50,328 bases of DNA. It comes from Epilinea sp044228875 (GTDB taxonomy: Bacteria; Chloroflexota; Anaerolineae; Epilineales; Epilineaceae). This document shows, one piece after another, positions 16,029 through 26,400 of the stretch. Below the pieces are notes generated by a model. That model searched no databases, was not told the origin of the DNA, and saw only the letters and a list, made by a program, of their open reading frames with translations. Location of the stretch: positions 1 to 50,328 of the forward strand of contig JBGAUA010000008.1 of the NCBI GenBank assembly GCA_044228875.1. The letters run 5' to 3'. Numbering within the stretch: position 1 is the stretch's first letter; every line of letters starts with the position of its first letter. The translations under genes were made by a program, and so were the position numbers.

Positions 16029-19000
16029 TCCACTTGCGGCGTCTGGCGGCGAGGCAGTTCAAGCAGCTGGACCGGGTGGACCTGGAGCTGCCGGAGCGCG
16101 CCCGCATCCTGGTGAAGGGCCTCAACGAGGCCGGCAAGTCCACCCTCTTCGAGGCGGTCTTCTTCGGCCTCTTCGGCCAGCCCCTGGGCGGCCAGGGCGC
16201 GCGCGTCCTGGACGACCTCATCCGCTACGGCGCCGACAGCGCCCAGGTGGACCTGACGGTGGGCCTGAGCGGCGGTCGGGCGCTGGAGATCCGCCGGCAG
16301 CTGCGCCGCGGCCGGCCCAACATCTGGGAGCTGGACATCCTGCGCGCCGACGGGAGCGTGGAGGAGCAGGTGCGCGGCAACCGTGAGGTCAACCTGCGCG
16401 TGGCCGCGGAGCTGGGTTTCGATGCCGAGTCGCTGCTCAACACCTGCTTCGTGGAGCAGAAGAAGCTGGACAAGCTGGAGGGCATGAACCGCAACGAGCG
16501 CGAGCAGAGCCTGATGAAGCTGCTCAACCTGGACCACCTGCTGGCGGTGGCTGAGCGCCTGAAGGTGCGGCTGGCGGACCGGCAGGCCCTCGCGCGCCTG
16601 ACCGACCGCCGCGACCTCGCTCGCGCCCAGGAGGAGCGGCCCCTCGTCGGGGAGCGCGTCGCGCGCCTGGAGGCCGCCCTGGCGCGCCTGGACGCCCTGG
16701 GCGCCCATGACAGCGCCCGCGCGCAGCTGGCGGGCCTCCTGGCCGCGGATGTCGAGCTGGTCGCCGCCCGCGAGGCGGAGGCCGAGCTCACCGAACAGGC
16801 TGCCCGGGCCGAGGCCCTGGCCATGGCCATCGCTTCCCTGGAACAGGCGCGGCAGGCGGCGCGGCAGGCGGCGGAGGCCGCCGCGGCCGCCGCCCGGGCC
16901 CAAGAGCAGGCGGAGCGCTGCCGCCTGGCGCGGGACCGGGACCTGCCCGCGGTGATGGTCCGCGGCCTGGCGCTGCGGCGGCTGGCCCGTCGCCGCGACT
17001 GGCTGGGCCGCGGCGAGGCGCGGGCCGAGGCCCTGCGCCAGGCCCTGGCGCGACGCGACGCCGAGCTGGACGCGCTGGCGGCCACCCTGGGCGCGCTCAA
17101 CCAGACCCGCCACGAGCTGGTGGAGGCGCGCGCCGCCGCCCGCGAGAACCACGACGCCCTGGGCGGCCTGGAGCAGGACCGGAGGGCCTTCGAGGTGCAG
17201 GCCGCCCTGGGCGAATGGCTGGCGGTCGTCGCGCGGGAGGGCGCGGACGACGGCGACGCGGACGCGCTGGAAGGCGTCCGCGCGGAGCGGCGGCGGCTGG
17301 AGGCGCGGCAGGCCGGCCTGCGCTGGGGGCTCCTGGCGGCCATGGTCGTGGCGGCGCTGGGGCTCGCGGGCGAGCGCTGGGGCCTGCCGGCGGCCTGGGC
17401 CCCGCAGCTGATCGGCGGCGCCCTCGCGGCCCTGTTGGGCCTGGCGCTCGTGCTGGGGCAGACGCGCGCGGGGGCGCTGGCGCTCAGGCTGGGCCGCCTG
17501 GAGGGCGAGGCCGCGGCCCGCGAGCGGGACGCCGCCCTGCGGCAGGCGGCGGTGGCGGCGGCCGAGGAACGGCTGCGGTCGGCCCAGGCCGTCAGGCCGG
17601 CCACACCGGAGCGGGGCAGGCTGGCCCTGGCCGAGATCGAGGCCCGCCTGACGGGCCGGGACCGGGAGAGCGTGCAGGCCCAGCTGACCGCCGCGCAGGC
17701 CAACCTGATCCGAGCGCAGGAAGCGATGACGCGGCTGGGTGCCCAGGAGGCCGAGCTGCGCGCCGCCGCCATGGGCCGCGACGGGGCGGCCATGGGCCGA
17801 GAGCGCGACGCCTGGGCGGCGCGGGAGGCGCGCCTGGCGCGGTCCCTGAAGCGCCGCGCGCCCGCGGTGGCGGCCCTGGCCGCGTCCCTAGACCTGGGCG
17901 AGGCCGGCATCGACGAGGAGCTGGGCGCGCTGCGCGCGCGCCTGGCCGAGCTCAGGCGCCTGGCGGGCGAGTTGGAGGGGGCGGAGGCCGAGGCGGCGGC
18001 ACAGGCGGCGCGCGCCGCCGAGCTGGGCGAGCGGCTGGCGCGGGATTGGGCGCGGGCCGGCCAGGAGGGCGCCGCGCCCGCGGCCGAGGACCCGCGCTGG
18101 CAGCTGGCGCGCGAGGCCTTGGCGGCGGCCTACGAGGATGCGGGCGGCGACGGCCTGCGCGCCCGCCTGCAGGCGGCGGTCCGGCACGGCGCGGAGCTGG
18201 CCGGCAGCCGGCGCGCGGCGGCGCAGGGCCTGGCGGCCGCCCTGCGTCAGCTGGTCGGCCTGATCGCGGCCGCCGGCGGTGATCCGGCCGACCTCGGCCC
18301 CTGGTCGCGGCCACCGGCAGCCGGCTCGACCCTGCTGGAAGGGGCGGAGCTGGCCGCGCTGCCGGCCGCCTTGGACGCGGTGCGGGCGACGCTGGGGGCG
18401 GAGAGCCCGGCGGATCGGCCGCGGCTGGCCGCGGAGCTGGAGCAGGCCCGCGGGCGGGCGCAGGTGCTGCGCCACGAGATCCAGCGCCTGGAGGGCGACC
18501 TGGGCCTGGCGGGCCTGGAACTGGACCTGGCCGAGGCCGAGGGCCTCCGGGCCGCCGCCGCCCGCGACCTGGCGCTCCGCGAGCGGGCGACGCGGATGGT
18601 GGAGCAGGCCGGGCGGCGGGTGATGCAGGGGGTCCTGCCCAGCACCCTCCTGCACATGCAGCGCATCCTGCCCGCCCTGACCGACCAACGCTACCTGGAG
18701 GCCCGCTTGACCGAGGACCTGCAGATCGAGGTCTACGACGAGCGGGCCGGCAACTGGCGCAAGAAGGCCATCTTCTCCGGCGGGGCCAAGGACCAGTTCA
18801 GCCTGGCCCTGCGCCTGGCCTTCGCCATGGCCACCCTGCCGGAGGAGCGCGGCTCGGCCCCCAGCTTCCTCTTCCTGGACGAGCCCCTGGGCGCCTTCGA
18901 TCCCCGCCGCGCCGAAGCGCTCATCGCGCTGCTCACCAGCGGCGAGGTGGCGCGGGCATTCGACCAGATCTTCCTCATCAGCCATGTGCCCGTGGACGAG

Positions 19001-19093
19001 GAGCGCTTCGACCGCACGGTGGCCCTGGAGGCCGGGCGGGTGGTGGCGGCGGATCTGGCGGACGGCGAGGGGCTGGACGGGGACGGGGCCTGA
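16025..19093 (+). CDS. YhaN-like SMC/Rad50-type ATPase with two membrane helices
   Basis: The 1022-residue protein has an N-terminal ABC half with Walker A GLNEAGKST (32-40) and QKKLDKLEGM (about 156). Two long Ala/Arg/Glu-rich coiled coils follow. The C-terminal half has signature FSGGAKDQFSLALRLA (about 917) and Walker B FLFLDEPLGAFD (about 948). Between the coils, at about residues 432-478, lie two hydrophobic helices (WGLLAAMVVAALGLAG and LIGGALAALLGLALVLG), as in Bacillus YhaN. No Cys-x-x-Cys zinc hook is present, unlike Rad50/SbcC, and no SbcD/YhaM nuclease is adjacent. I infer a membrane-tethered DNA- or envelope-associated ATPase. ATG 16025 overlaps the aroA stop (ATGA), so it is translationally coupled to an amino-acid gene, which is unexpected. 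Confidence 0.85.
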   Translation: MIHLRRLAARQFKQLDRVDLELPERARILVKGLNEAGKSTLFEAVFFGLFGQPLGGQGARVLDDLIRYGADSAQVDLTVGLSGGRALEIRRQLRRGRPNIWELDILRADGSVEEQVRGNREVNLRVAAELGFDAESLLNTCFVEQKKLDKLEGMNRNEREQSLMKLLNLDHLLAVAERLKVRLADRQALARLTDRRDLARAQEERPLVGERVARLEAALARLDALGAHDSARAQLAGLLAADVELVAAREAEAELTEQAARAEALAMAIASLEQARQAARQAAEAAAAAARAQEQAERCRLARDRDLPAVMVRGLALRRLARRRDWLGRGEARAEALRQALARRDAELDALAATLGALNQTRHELVEARAAARENHDALGGLEQDRRAFEVQAALGEWLAVVAREGADDGDADALEGVRAERRRLEARQAGLRWGLLAAMVVAALGLAGERWGLPAAWAPQLIGGALAALLGLALVLGQTRAGALALRLGRLEGEAAARERDAALRQAAVAAAEERLRSAQAVRPATPERGRLALAEIEARLTGRDRESVQAQLTAAQANLIRAQEAMTRLGAQEAELRAAAMGRDGAAMGRERDAWAAREARLARSLKRRAPAVAALAASLDLGEAGIDEELGALRARLAELRRLAGELEGAEAEAAAQAARAAELGERLARDWARAGQEGAAPAAEDPRWQLAREALAAAYEDAGGDGLRARLQAAVRHGAELAGSRRAAAQGLAAALRQLVGLIAAAGGDPADLGPWSRPPAAGSTLLEGAELAALPAALDAVRATLGAESPADRPRLAAELEQARGRAQVLRHEIQRLEGDLGLAGLELDLAEAEGLRAAAARDLALRERATRMVEQAGRRVMQGVLPSTLLHMQRILPALTDQRYLEARLTEDLQIEVYDERAGNWRKKAIFSGGAKDQFSLALRLAFAMATLPEERGSAPSFLFLDEPLGAFDPRRAEALIALLTSGEVARAFDQIFLISHVPVDEERFDRTVALEAGRVVAADLADGEGLDGDGA

Positions 19094-19110
19094 GTGCCTG
19101 GACTCGCCAC

Positions 19111-19917
19111 CTAGCCCCCCACCGCCGCGTAGCGCTTCACGCCGCGTCGCCAGAGCAGCGCCAGGAGGCCCGTGCCGACGAGGCCCCAGGCCAGCTGCAG
19201 GGCGAAGCCGCGCCCTATGGCGGCGGCGTCGGCGCGGCCCAGGGCCAGCTCGATGGGGAAGCCGTAGGCATAGTACCAGGGCAGGCTGAGGGCCAGACCG
19301 CGGACGCCCGCCGGCAGCAGGTCGATGGGCACCAGGCGGCCGCTGAGGATGAGCTCGAGGGCAAAGTAGAGCTCGAAGATGGCCGACACCCGCAGCACCC
19401 AGAAGGTGACCAGGCCCAGGGCCCAGACCCAGATGAAGCGCAGGACGAAGCCGCTCCAGATGGCCAGGAGGAAGCCGGCCAGGCGCAGGGGCGTGAGGGC
19501 CTGGAAGTCCGGCCGGAAGAGCAGGCTGAGCGTCAGGACGATGGGCAGCAGGATGACCAGGCTGACCAGCTTCATGGCCGTGAACTGGGCCAGGTCCGCA
19601 TGGAAGGGGTGCACGGGACGCAGGAGGAGCGGTGACAGGCCGCCCCGCCGCACGCGCTCCTCGAAGGCCCAAGGCGTCAGGGCGATGTTCATGGTGCGCA
19701 CCACCACCCACAGGATGTAGTAGGCGGCGAAGGCCCCCGCCGTGTAGCCGGCCACCTCGCCGCCGCGGGCGGCGGCCACGGCGCCCCAGACCACCAGCTG
19801 CACCACCGGCTCCACGGCCATGCCCAGGATCCAGAAGGCCAGGCCCGCGCGGTACTGCAGCTGCTCCTGCAGGGCCACCGCCATCTGGCGGCGGTAGATG
19901 GCCGGCAGGCGGCTCAT
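19111..19917 (-). CDS. ABC-2 type transporter permease (COG4587-like)
   Basis: This 268-residue integral membrane protein is the permease partner of the adjoining ATPase. It starts MSRLPAIYRRQMAVALQEQ, with about six hydrophobic segments including RAGLAFWILGMAVEPVVQLVVWG, LVILLPIVLTLSLLF and FVLRFIWVWALGLVTFWVL. The stretch TPWAFEERVRRGGL...LLRPVHPF is typical of the daunorubicin/DUF990-type export permeases. ATG 19917 overlaps the ATPase stop (ATGA at 19914-19917), indicating coupled translation. Related loci usually carry two different permease genes (COG4587 and COG3694); only one is present here, and the next gene (yhaN-like) converges 17 bases away, so it may act as a homodimer or its partner lies elsewhere. 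Substrate unknown. Confidence 0.85.
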   Translation of the reverse strand: MSRLPAIYRRQMAVALQEQLQYRAGLAFWILGMAVEPVVQLVVWGAVAAARGGEVAGYTAGAFAAYYILWVVVRTMNIALTPWAFEERVRRGGLSPLLLRPVHPFHADLAQFTAMKLVSLVILLPIVLTLSLLFRPDFQALTPLRLAGFLLAIWSGFVLRFIWVWALGLVTFWVLRVSAIFELYFALELILSGRLVPIDLLPAGVRGLALSLPWYYAYGFPIELALGRADAAAIGRGFALQLAWGLVGTGLLALLWRRGVKRYAAVGG

Positions 19918-20930
19918 GCGGCGCTGTCCTGGAAGGCCTGCTGGATGACGTCCTCGATGGAGGCCTCGGCGATGCCCAGGTCGGCGATGGGCTGCTCGGC
20001 CAGGAGCCGGGCGACGACGGGCGCAATCTGGTCGCGCGGGACGGCCAGGACGGCGGTGGCCCCGGCCCACTCGGTGACGGAGCCGTAAGGGGCCAGGTCC
20101 GCGGCCTCGAGGCGAGCGCTCTCGTGGAAGCTGAGGCTGACGCGCTTGTGAGGGGCGAAGCGCGCCACCAGCGCGCTCAGGGCGCCGTCGAACTGGATGC
20201 GACCCTTGTCGATGAGGATCACCCGGTCGCAGAGGGCCTCGACGTCGGCCATGTAATGGCTGGTGAGGAGCACCGTGGCGCCCTCCTGCTGGTTGTAGGC
20301 CTTGATGAAGGCGCGGATGCGCCGCTGCATCCCGATGTCCAGGCCCAGGGTGGGCTCGTCCAGGAAGAGCACCTGCGGTCGGTGCAGGAGGGCGCCGGCG
20401 ATCTCCACCTTCATCCGCTCGCCCAGGCTGAGGTTGCGGACGGGTTTGCGCACCAGCTCCTCCAGCTCCAGCAGCTGGATGAAGCCCTCCAGGGTTCCGG
20501 CGAAGGCCGCCTTGGGGATGCCGTACATGGCCTGCTGCACGGCAAAGCTGTCCAGGGCCGGCAGGTCCCAGGCAAGCTGGTTGCGGTTGCCCATGACCAG
20601 GGCCATCTGCCTCAGGAAGTCCGGCTGGCGGCGCGACGGGGTGAAGCCCAGGACCGTGGCCTCTCCGCCGGTGGGGTGGACCAGGCCGGAGAGCATCTTG
20701 ATGGTGGTGGTCTTGCCGGCGCCGTTGGGCCCCAGGAAGCCCACCACCTCGCCGGGCGCGATGCGGAAGCTGATGCCGTCCACCGCGCGGACGTCACGGT
20801 GGCGCCGATGCAGCAGGCTGCGAAACGCGGCCCGCAGCCCGGAGTCGCGCTCGGGCACGCGGTAGACGCGGGCGAGGTCCTGGGCCTCGATGGCCGCGAC
20901 CGGCGCGGCGGCCGGGGAAGCCGCGACCAT
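19914..20930 (-). CDS. ABC transporter ATP-binding protein (COG4586-like)
   Basis: The 338-residue ATPase energises export through the next gene's permease. It has Walker A GPNGAGKTTT (about 86), Q-loop region VMGNRNQLAWDL, signature LSLGERMKVEIAGAL (about 172), Walker B VLFLDEPTLGLD and switch His in LLTSHYMADVE. The family trait MGNRNQL.WDLP marks the COG4586 group of uncharacterised ABC-2 exporters. A C-terminal domain of about 90 residues follows. Its start shares one base with the stop of the upstream acyl-CoA synthetase gene (TGATG, 20928-20932), so all three minus-strand genes form one operon. Confidence 0.88.
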   Translation of the reverse strand: MVAASPAAAPVAAIEAQDLARVYRVPERDSGLRAAFRSLLHRRHRDVRAVDGISFRIAPGEVVGFLGPNGAGKTTTIKMLSGLVHPTGGEATVLGFTPSRRQPDFLRQMALVMGNRNQLAWDLPALDSFAVQQAMYGIPKAAFAGTLEGFIQLLELEELVRKPVRNLSLGERMKVEIAGALLHRPQVLFLDEPTLGLDIGMQRRIRAFIKAYNQQEGATVLLTSHYMADVEALCDRVILIDKGRIQFDGALSALVARFAPHKRVSLSFHESARLEAADLAPYGSVTEWAGATAVLAVPRDQIAPVVARLLAEQPIADLGIAEASIEDVIQQAFQDSAA

Positions 20931-23140
20931 CAGCCCACCTTGGCCCGGCCGTCCAAGGCCATGACGCCCCGCCCCTCCGGCAGCACCAACAGCGGGTTGA
21001 CCTCGATCTCAGTCAGTTCCGGCAGGTCCTCCACCAGGGCGGCGAAGCGCAGCACCGCATCGCGCAGGGCCGGCAGGTCGGCGGCGGGCCAGCCGCGCCA
21101 GGGGGCCAGGATGGCCTTGCCCTTGAGCGTCTCCAGCATCAGGTCGGGGTCGGTGTCGAGCAGCGGCGGCAGGGCGAAGGCCACGTCGCGCAGGATCTCC
21201 ACCTGCACCCCGCCCAGGCCCAGCATGAGCACCGGCCCGAACTGCGGGTCCCGGGTCATGCCCAGGATCAGCTCCCGCGACTGGTCCATGCTCTGCATCG
21301 GCTGGACCAGGGCGCCGTCCATCGCCGCGCCCTGGCCCAGCGTTTCCATCCCCGCCGCCATGTCGCGGTAGGCCTCCGCCACCGCCGGTGCCGTGGCCAG
21401 CCGCAGACGCACGCCGCCCACGTCCGTCTTGTGGGTGAGGACGCGCGAGCGCAGCTTGAGGGCCGCCGGCAGGCCCAGGCGCTCGGCCGCGGCCGCGGCG
21501 TCCTCCGCGTTGGTCGCCACGACGGTCGGCAGGGCGGCGATGCCGTAATCCGCCATCAGGCCCAGCACCTCGTCCGGCGTCAGCCAGCCGTCCGGTCCGG
21601 CCGCCGCGCGGGCCGCCGCCAGCCGCTGCCGGGCGGCTTCGCGGTCCAGGCCCGGCAGCTGCGGCTGGCGGCCCGCCGGTCGCGCCGTCCGCTCGGCATG
21701 GTGGGTGGCCAGGGCCAGGGCGCGCACGGCGTCCTCGGGGAAGATGAAGGAGGGCACCCGTCGCCCCTCGCCCAGGCGCAGCAGTTCCGGCGCGCCGCGG
21801 GCCATCATGAAGCAGGCCACCACCGTCTTGTCCGTGCCTGCCACCGCCGTGCGGATGGCTTCGGCCACCGGCTCCGGACGGGTGACCAGGGGCTCGATGT
21901 AGATCATCAGCACCGCGTCCACCCCGTCGTCCGCCAGCACCGCCTCCACTGCCTGCCGGTAGGCCTCCGGCGTGGCCGAGGCGATCATGTCGACGGGGTT
22001 CTGGGTGCTGGCCTCCGGCGGGAGGAACGCGGCGAGGCGCGCTCGCGTCGCCGGGCTGAGCCGGGCCAGGGTCAGCCCCTGGACGGCGCAGGCGTCGGCG
22101 GCCAGGATGCCCGGCCCACCGGCATTGGTGACGATGGCCAGACGGCGGCCCTTGGGCGGCGGCTGGTAGGCCATCACCTGCGAGACGCCGAACATGTCCT
22201 CGATGGAGTCCACCTGCAGCACCCCCGTCTGTCGCAGCAGGGCGTCCAGGCCCGCCGAGGGGCCGGCCAGGGATCCCGTGTGCGACGCCGCGGCTCGGGC
22301 ACCGGCGCTCGAGCGGCCGCCGCGCAGGGCCACCACCGGCTTGACGCGCGTGACGCGCCGGGCGATGCGGGCGAAGTTGCGGGGGTTGCCGAAGGATTCC
22401 AGGTAGAGCAGGATCACGTCGGTCCGGTCGTCCGTCGCCCAGAAGTCCAGCAAGTCGTTGGAGGAGATGTCGGCGCGGTTGCCCAGGCTGACGAACTGCG
22501 CCATCCCCAGGCCCATGGCCTTGGCCTGGTCCAAGAGCGCCACGCCCAGGGCCCCGCTCTGTGAAGCCAGGGAGATGCGCCCGGCCAAGGGCGCCCGGGC
22601 CGCGAAGCTGGCGTTGAGCGACACCGCCGCGTCGGTGTTCAGGATGCCCACGCAGTTGGGGCCGATCATGCGCATGCCGTTGGCGCGCACCAGCGTCGTC
22701 AGGGCGTCCTGCAGGGCCCGACCGGCCTCGCCGGTCTCGGCGAAGCCCGCGCTGATGACCACCACCGAGGACACGCCCTTGGCCGCGCATTGCCGCACCA
22801 CCGCCTCCACGGCGGCGGCCGGCACGACGATGACCGCCAGATCCACCGCGCCGGGGATCTCCGCCACCGTGGGGTAGGCCAGGACGCCCGCCACGGCTTC
22901 CGCCTTGGGGTTCACCGGGAAGACCGCGCCGGTGAAGCCGCAGTCCAGCAGGTTGTGGAAGATGGCCCCGCCGATCTTCTGCCGGTCGCGCGAGGCGCCG
23001 ATGACCGCCACGCGGCGCGGGGCCATGAGATGACCGAGCTCCGCGCTGGTGGCCGGCGGCGCGTCGGTGGGCAGGGTCGCGGAGACCGGTGCGGCGGAGA
23101 CCGGGGAGGCGGGGACCGGTGCGGCGGGGGCTGCGGACAT
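20930..23140 (-). CDS. NDP-forming acyl-CoA synthetase, fused alpha-beta
   Basis: The enzyme interconverts acyl-CoA and NDP with acid, CoA and NTP via a phospho-His intermediate. The 736-residue protein has an N-terminal CoA-binding Rossmann domain (RRVAVIGASRDRQKIGG), succinyl-CoA-ligase-like domains with GPNCVGILN, SQSGALGVALLDQA, SHTGSLAG, VTNAGGPGILAADAC and NPVDMIA, and a C-terminal ATP-grasp part ending IEVNPLLVLPEG. It lacks the C-terminal GNAT domain of lysine acetyltransferase Pat relatives, so an energy-conserving or acid-activating synthetase is more likely; acyl group unknown. Start 23140 is chosen for the GGAG site 8 bases upstream. The frame opens upstream to ATG 23269, next to a TATCAT box, giving 43 extra Pro/Arg/Ser-rich residues that look untranslated. 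Confidence 0.85.
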   Translation of the reverse strand: MSAAPAAPVPASPVSAAPVSATLPTDAPPATSAELGHLMAPRRVAVIGASRDRQKIGGAIFHNLLDCGFTGAVFPVNPKAEAVAGVLAYPTVAEIPGAVDLAVIVVPAAAVEAVVRQCAAKGVSSVVVISAGFAETGEAGRALQDALTTLVRANGMRMIGPNCVGILNTDAAVSLNASFAARAPLAGRISLASQSGALGVALLDQAKAMGLGMAQFVSLGNRADISSNDLLDFWATDDRTDVILLYLESFGNPRNFARIARRVTRVKPVVALRGGRSSAGARAAASHTGSLAGPSAGLDALLRQTGVLQVDSIEDMFGVSQVMAYQPPPKGRRLAIVTNAGGPGILAADACAVQGLTLARLSPATRARLAAFLPPEASTQNPVDMIASATPEAYRQAVEAVLADDGVDAVLMIYIEPLVTRPEPVAEAIRTAVAGTDKTVVACFMMARGAPELLRLGEGRRVPSFIFPEDAVRALALATHHAERTARPAGRQPQLPGLDREAARQRLAAARAAAGPDGWLTPDEVLGLMADYGIAALPTVVATNAEDAAAAAERLGLPAALKLRSRVLTHKTDVGGVRLRLATAPAVAEAYRDMAAGMETLGQGAAMDGALVQPMQSMDQSRELILGMTRDPQFGPVLMLGLGGVQVEILRDVAFALPPLLDTDPDLMLETLKGKAILAPWRGWPAADLPALRDAVLRFAALVEDLPELTEIEVNPLLVLPEGRGVMALDGRAKVG

Positions 23141-23274
23141 GCAAGGGACTCCGGAGGGGGCGGGGAGGAGCGGGGTAGAGCGTGTCGACGGACCGAGGCG
23201 GCGGTGGATCGACCGCGCGGGCAAGGTCGATCGCGCGGCGGGCAGGCGGGGAGCGGGTCCGTCGCCCATGGCGT

Positions 23275-23280
23275 ATGATA
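23275..23280 (-). promoter_or_regulatory. -10 box TATCAT upstream of the acyl-CoA synthetase operon
   Basis: TATCAT on the minus strand at 23275-23280 would give a transcript starting near 23268 with a leader of about 130 bases before the start at 23140. No near-consensus -35 is seen. Confidence 0.35.
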
Positions 23281-23407
23281 GCGGTGAACGCGTTTCGGCC
23301 GGAGGCGCTCCACTCTAAGCTTTTCCGTCCCGCCGACGTCCTCTTAGCCACATCCCGTAGCCATTGCCACGCTCCGGCCCTCGCGGCCGGCAGCAGGAGG
23401 AACCGTC

Positions 23408-26400
23408 ATGAGGCCTGTCCAACGGATCGCCGCGATCGTCGCCATCGGCCTGGGCCTTGCCTCCGAGAGCCGGCCGCAGGAGACTCTGCACGTCCTGGCA
23501 GGCGCCGACCAGCAGCCCGCGTCCGGGGAGGAAGGCATCGGCCTGCCGCTCTTCCTGCCCTACGGCGCCAGCGGCCACGTCCTCGTGCGGGCAGGGCCTA
23601 CGGCGGGACCCACGTTGCCGCCTTCCGGACCGGGGACGCCCTGGATCATCACCGCCACCCCCGGCCCGAGCCAGACCCCCTGGGTGGTCACGGCCACGCC
23701 GGCCGGTGAGCGGACGGTCACGCCGCGGCCCACCGGGGCGGACGTCACCCGCACGCCGCAGCCGACGGCGGTGGAGCGGACGGTCACGCCCCGGCCTACC
23801 GGAATGGACGTCACGTTCACGCCGCGGCCCACCGAAGCGGATCGCACGGCGACGCCGCGGCCCACCGAGGTGGATCGCACGGCGACGCCGCAGCCCACCG
23901 GGTCCGACCGGACGGCAACGCCGCGCCCGCGGCAGACTGAGTTCTACCCCACGCCCACGCCCATCTTCACCGGGCCGGTGGCGCCGGCGCAAGGGCCGCG
24001 GCTCTTCAAGAGCGGGCCTTTGCAGATCACGGCCGACGGGCGCTGGCTGTGGGTGGCCGACGCGCACAGCAACAGCGTCAGCCGCATCGACACCGAGACC
24101 TACGACGTGCGCACATTCCGCACCAGCGACGCGCCCGGCGGCGACAACCTCAAGGGCCTCTCGGTCATGGAGAACGGCTCGGAGGTCTGGGCGACGGCGC
24201 ATGACACGGACAAGGTCTTCGTGCTGGACGGCGCGAGCGGCGCGGTGAAGGCCGCCCTCCAGCTGCCCTGGGGCTGCGGGCCCTACGGCATCGCCCTCTC
24301 GCCGCCGGTGGATGGTCGGCAGGCCTGGGCCCTGGTCAGCTGCATCCGCGCCGAGTCGTTGATCGCCATCAACACCGGCAGCCGCGACCAGATCCGCCTC
24401 GCGCCGGTCTTCCGTTCGCCCTTCGGCATCGCCTGGACGGGCAACCAGGAAGCCTGGGTCACCCACCTCTACCCCGATGACGAGCATCCGCACCTCACCG
24501 GCGTCAGCTTCGGCGAGGGCGGTCCCAAGGTCAGCAGCCACCTGTGGTTCTTCGCCGCCTCCCCGCGAGATCCCGGCAAGCTGAGCGACGCCGTCACCGA
24601 GCGCAACGTGGCCGAGGGCGGCTACCTGAATTTCCGCGGCCACCCGGCGCGCTTCCCCGGCGATCGCAACCAGCTGTGGATCCCCAGCCAGTACCACAAC
24701 ATGCATCCGGACCGCTACACCCCGGACTCCACCATCCAGGCCAGCCTGCGCCGCTTCGACCTGGGCTCGCACAGGCTCAGCGTCGATGACAAGGTCGTCC
24801 TCACCGCCCCGCAGGTCCATGACCCCACCAAGGGCGACAACAACCCGCCCTGGCTGGGCTACGGCTGGAACGCCACCGTCTCCGGCCTGGTGGACATCGG
24901 CTTCAGCCGCGTCGGCGATCGTCTGTACACCGCGCTGCTGGCTGAGCAGAGCGACGAGCTGATCCTCATGCCCGCCGACACGGCGCCGATCAAGTCGAAG
25001 ACCGACAAGAACGCCCCCGGCCTGCCGGAGGTGCGCGTCGGCAAGCGGCCCATGGGCCTGGTCGCCCACCCCACGAAGGCTCTGGCCTACACCTACAACA
25101 GCTACGGCTGGGACGTCTCCGAGGTGGACCTGAGCGACCCCGCCCGGCCCCGCGAGCGCCGGCGCATGATCGTGGGGCCTCCCGAGGCCTGGAGCCCCAT
25201 CGCCCTGCGCACCCTCCGCACCGGCGGCACGCTCTTCTACACCAGCGCCGACCCCCGCATCTCGGTCAACGAGAAGGTCAGCTGCGCCAGCTGCCATATC
25301 AACGCCGAGCATGACGGTCGCAGCTGGGCCTTCCATGCCCTGCCGAAGGGCACGGCCGGCCAGGGGCATGGGCTGCGCAACGTCCAGACCCTCCTGGGCA
25401 TCGGGGATACCTTCAACAGCGGCCAGCGCGACAGCAGCTTCGGCTGGGGTCAGCTGCACCACAGCGGCGATCGCGACGAGATCCAGGACTTCGAGCACAC
25501 CTTCACGAGCCCGCTCATGGGCGCCACGGGCTTCCTGGGTCAGGCCGCGCAGCCGGAGCTGGGGCCGGCCAACGGCGGGCGCAACACCGAGCTGGACAGC
25601 CTGGCGGCCTACCTGATGAACCTCAAGTCGCTGCAGCGCAGCCCCTACCGCCAGACCGACGGACGGTTGAGCGAGGCCGCCGTCCGCGGCGCCGCCAGCT
25701 TCCTGGGCGCGGATCCCGCGCGCAAGCCGGCCGACGCGAACTGCGCCCTCTGCCACGTGCCGGAGACCGCCTTCCTGGACCATGGCTTCCATGACGTCGG
25801 GCGCCGCCGCGACGGCAACGAGCAGGAGCTCAACGACAGCGGTCGACGTGGTCGCTGCCTGTGGTGCGTCAACACCGCCGGCCTCGTGGGCGTGTGGGAC
25901 ACCGCGCCCTATGACGGCGTCAGTGCTTGGGCGGCCACCCTGGGCGATGTCGTCGAGGACCTCGGCGCCGCAGGGCGCCCCGCGCCGCATGGCGCCGTCG
26001 CCCAACTCTCGGGCCGGCAGCGGGCGGACCTGGAGGCCTTCCTGGGCTCCATCGACGGCAGCCTGAAGGCCGCCGAGCTCCGCGCCCTGCGCGACACGGT
26101 CCCGCCGCGCATCGCCCGCGTGTCGGTGACCTCCCTGTCGCGCCTGGAGGTCTGGTTCTCCGAGGCCGTCGACCGCGCCGCGGCGGCCGACCCGGCAAGC
26201 TGGAGGGTCGTCCGGCAGCGGGACGGTCAGGCGCTGCCGGTGTCCGCGGTGGTCTGGGACGGCCAGAACGGCGACCGGGTCTCCCTGTACACCCAGCTGG
26301 CCGTCGGCGAGGCCTACCGCCTGCAGGTGACCGGCGCCATCCGCGATCTGGCGGACCAGGCCTCGGGGGGCGTCGCCAACGTCCTGAACCCCGCCGCCGA

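Noticed and set aside
16025..19093. SbcC/Rad50 repair nuclease subunit
   Set aside because: No zinc-hook Cys pair, two membrane helices in the middle and no SbcD gene; YhaN-like fits better.
23141..23269. N-terminal extension of the acyl-CoA synthetase from ATG 23269 as a leaderless start
   Set aside because: Only five bases separate it from the -10 box, its peptide is low-complexity, and a good ribosome site precedes the internal start at 23140.
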